A stretch of DNA of 64,000 bases from Psychrobacter urativorans. Lineage in GTDB: Bacteria; Pseudomonadota; Gammaproteobacteria; Pseudomonadales; Moraxellaceae. The stretch spans positions 1 through 64,000 of the forward strand of contig NZ_CAJHBR010000017.1 of assembly GCF_904846695.1 (NCBI RefSeq), given 5' to 3'. The notes beneath the pieces were generated by a model. That model searched no databases. It was not told the origin of the DNA and was given only the letters and a program-made list of their open reading frames with translations. This document shows positions 63,244 through 64,000 of this stretch, piece by piece. Numbering within the stretch: position 1 is the first letter of the stretch; each line of letters starts with the position of its first letter. The translations under genes were made by a program, and so were the position numbers.

Positions 63244-64000
63244 CTAAGATAAGATACGCCAAACCACAATTAGCAGCGCAAAAATATAAAAAATAGGCGC
63301 AAACCAACCGACTTGGGTAGCCGCGGCAATAGTTATACCAAAACCTGCCAATGCTAGCCAATCACGACGACGGTCATTGAGCATATCAGCACGCAGCTGT
63401 TGTATCTCACGCAGCTGACTGTCTTGTCTTGAGCCTTGTGAGGCTAAGCTCTGTAGACCTTGATCAAGTAACTTGGGAATGTCAGTAGCAGATAATAAAA
63501 TCTCTGGCAGCTGCCCCCGTAGCTGTTGTAAGTTACGCACCGGATCAAGCTGTTCTTTAATCCAGCTGCTCAGAATCGGCTTAGCCAATGACCAGATATC
63601 CAAATCAGGATACAAGTCGCGGCCGAGACCCTCAACATGGACCAAAGTCTTAAGTAGCAGCATAAGCTGTGGCGGAATACTCATATGATGACGGCGAGCA
63701 ATATCTAATATCTGCATCAATACTCCAGCGAAATCTATCTCATTAATAGACTTGTTGAGCATAGGGCCGACAGTACGGCTCATATCGCGCATCAATGCGT
63801 GCTTATCGGCACTAGGTGGTATCCAGCCAGCACGGCTGACGATATCGACCATAGCGCTAAAGTTATTATTCATTACTGCTAATAACATCCGCGCCACTAT
63901 CAACTGATCATCTTTAGATAGCGTACCCATAATGGCGCAATCAAGCCCGATATAGCGTGGGGCATGACCTAGATCAACGTTTGTCATATCTGCCGTGAGC
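63244..64000 (-). CDS. ubiB: UbiB family protein, C-terminal part (cut by window end)
   Basis: Atypical kinase-like ATPase of ubiquinone biosynthesis. Only the C-terminal 250 or so residues are inside the window; the frame stays open to the end. Seen: RYIGLDCAIMGTLSKDDQ (the region after the HPGN kinase motif), LLLKTLVHVEGLGRDLYPDLD, and two terminal transmembrane helices (LALAGFGITIAAATQVGWFAPIFYIFALLIVVW). The LTADMTN stretch at the window edge fits the linker after HADMHPGN. Strand and family are firm; the true start lies beyond the window. Confidence 0.9.
   Translation of the reverse strand, partial: LTADMTNVDLGHAPRYIGLDCAIMGTLSKDDQLIVARMLLAVMNNNFSAMVDIVSRAGWIPPSADKHALMRDMSRTVGPMLNKSINEIDFAGVLMQILDIARRHHMSIPPQLMLLLKTLVHVEGLGRDLYPDLDIWSLAKPILSSWIKEQLDPVRNLQQLRGQLPEILLSATDIPKLLDQGLQSLASQGSRQDSQLREIQQLRADMLNDRRRDWLALAGFGITIAAATQVGWFAPIFYIFALLIVVWRILS

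Overview
The window looks like chromosomal DNA of a gammaproteobacterium of the family Moraxellaceae, most likely Psychrobacter. This rests on the housekeeping protein sequences, the moderately AT-rich coding style, and the combination of a Wzi/Pgl-type capsule locus end, PilS/PilR, GacA, a cyn operon and CcmFGHI. The genus is inferred from general knowledge; no database search was possible. I saw no rRNA, tRNA, insertion sequence, prophage or CRISPR array.

Layout. 1-8455: the downstream end of a surface-polysaccharide (capsule/O-antigen) locus, all on the + strand and tightly packed: two GT4 glycosyltransferases, a multi-pass membrane protein, a PglC-type initiating sugar-phosphate transferase, then a LysA-like PLP decarboxylase, a NAD-dependent epimerase/dehydratase, an ATP-grasp ligase and a DegT-type sugar aminotransferase. 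Wzi follows (8597-10048). The first 7.2 kb is visibly more AT-rich than the rest, as expected for an exchangeable serotype region. 10.2-18.6 kb (- strand): scpB, scpA, trpS, lpxL-like acyltransferase, rpsI/rplM, rsmD and mrdA. 19-26.3 kb (+): a DUF445 protein, ccmF-ccmG-ccmH-ccmI, and adk. 26.5-29.3 kb (-): secB, grxC, yibN-like rhodanese, rsgA. 29.6-34.1 kb: orn, then a complete cyanate module (cynR divergent from cynT-cynS-cynX). 34-43.6 kb: lpxH, ppiB, glnS, a TerA-like protein, a 1-Cys peroxiredoxin, a GST, a META/DUF4377 lipoprotein, ruvC and fxsA. 43.76-43.95 kb (-): a 6S RNA gene with its own promoter. 44.3-64 kb: gpmI, an S41 protease, pilR-pilS, gacA, pbpG, thiE, a DksA-like protein, pgk, a DUF2058 protein, a small lipoprotein, fba, ruvA, ruvB, a FAD-linked oxidase, and the cut-off C-terminal part of ubiB.

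The most interesting region is the capsule-locus end. A 4-aminosugar aminotransferase and a PglC-type transferase are present without a PglD acetyltransferase in the window, but with a stand-alone ATP-grasp ligase, a decarboxylase with intact catalytic motifs, and a reductase/epimerase-fold enzyme. I infer that these three may make an unusual carboxylic or amino acid and attach it to the free 4-amino group. A second theme is simple-sequence variation: a 7-bp repeat upstream of the S41 protease gene, a 9-bp in-frame repeat in pilR, 14-bp repeats in the cynT-cynS gap and after adk, and a decayed 15-bp repeat before pgk.
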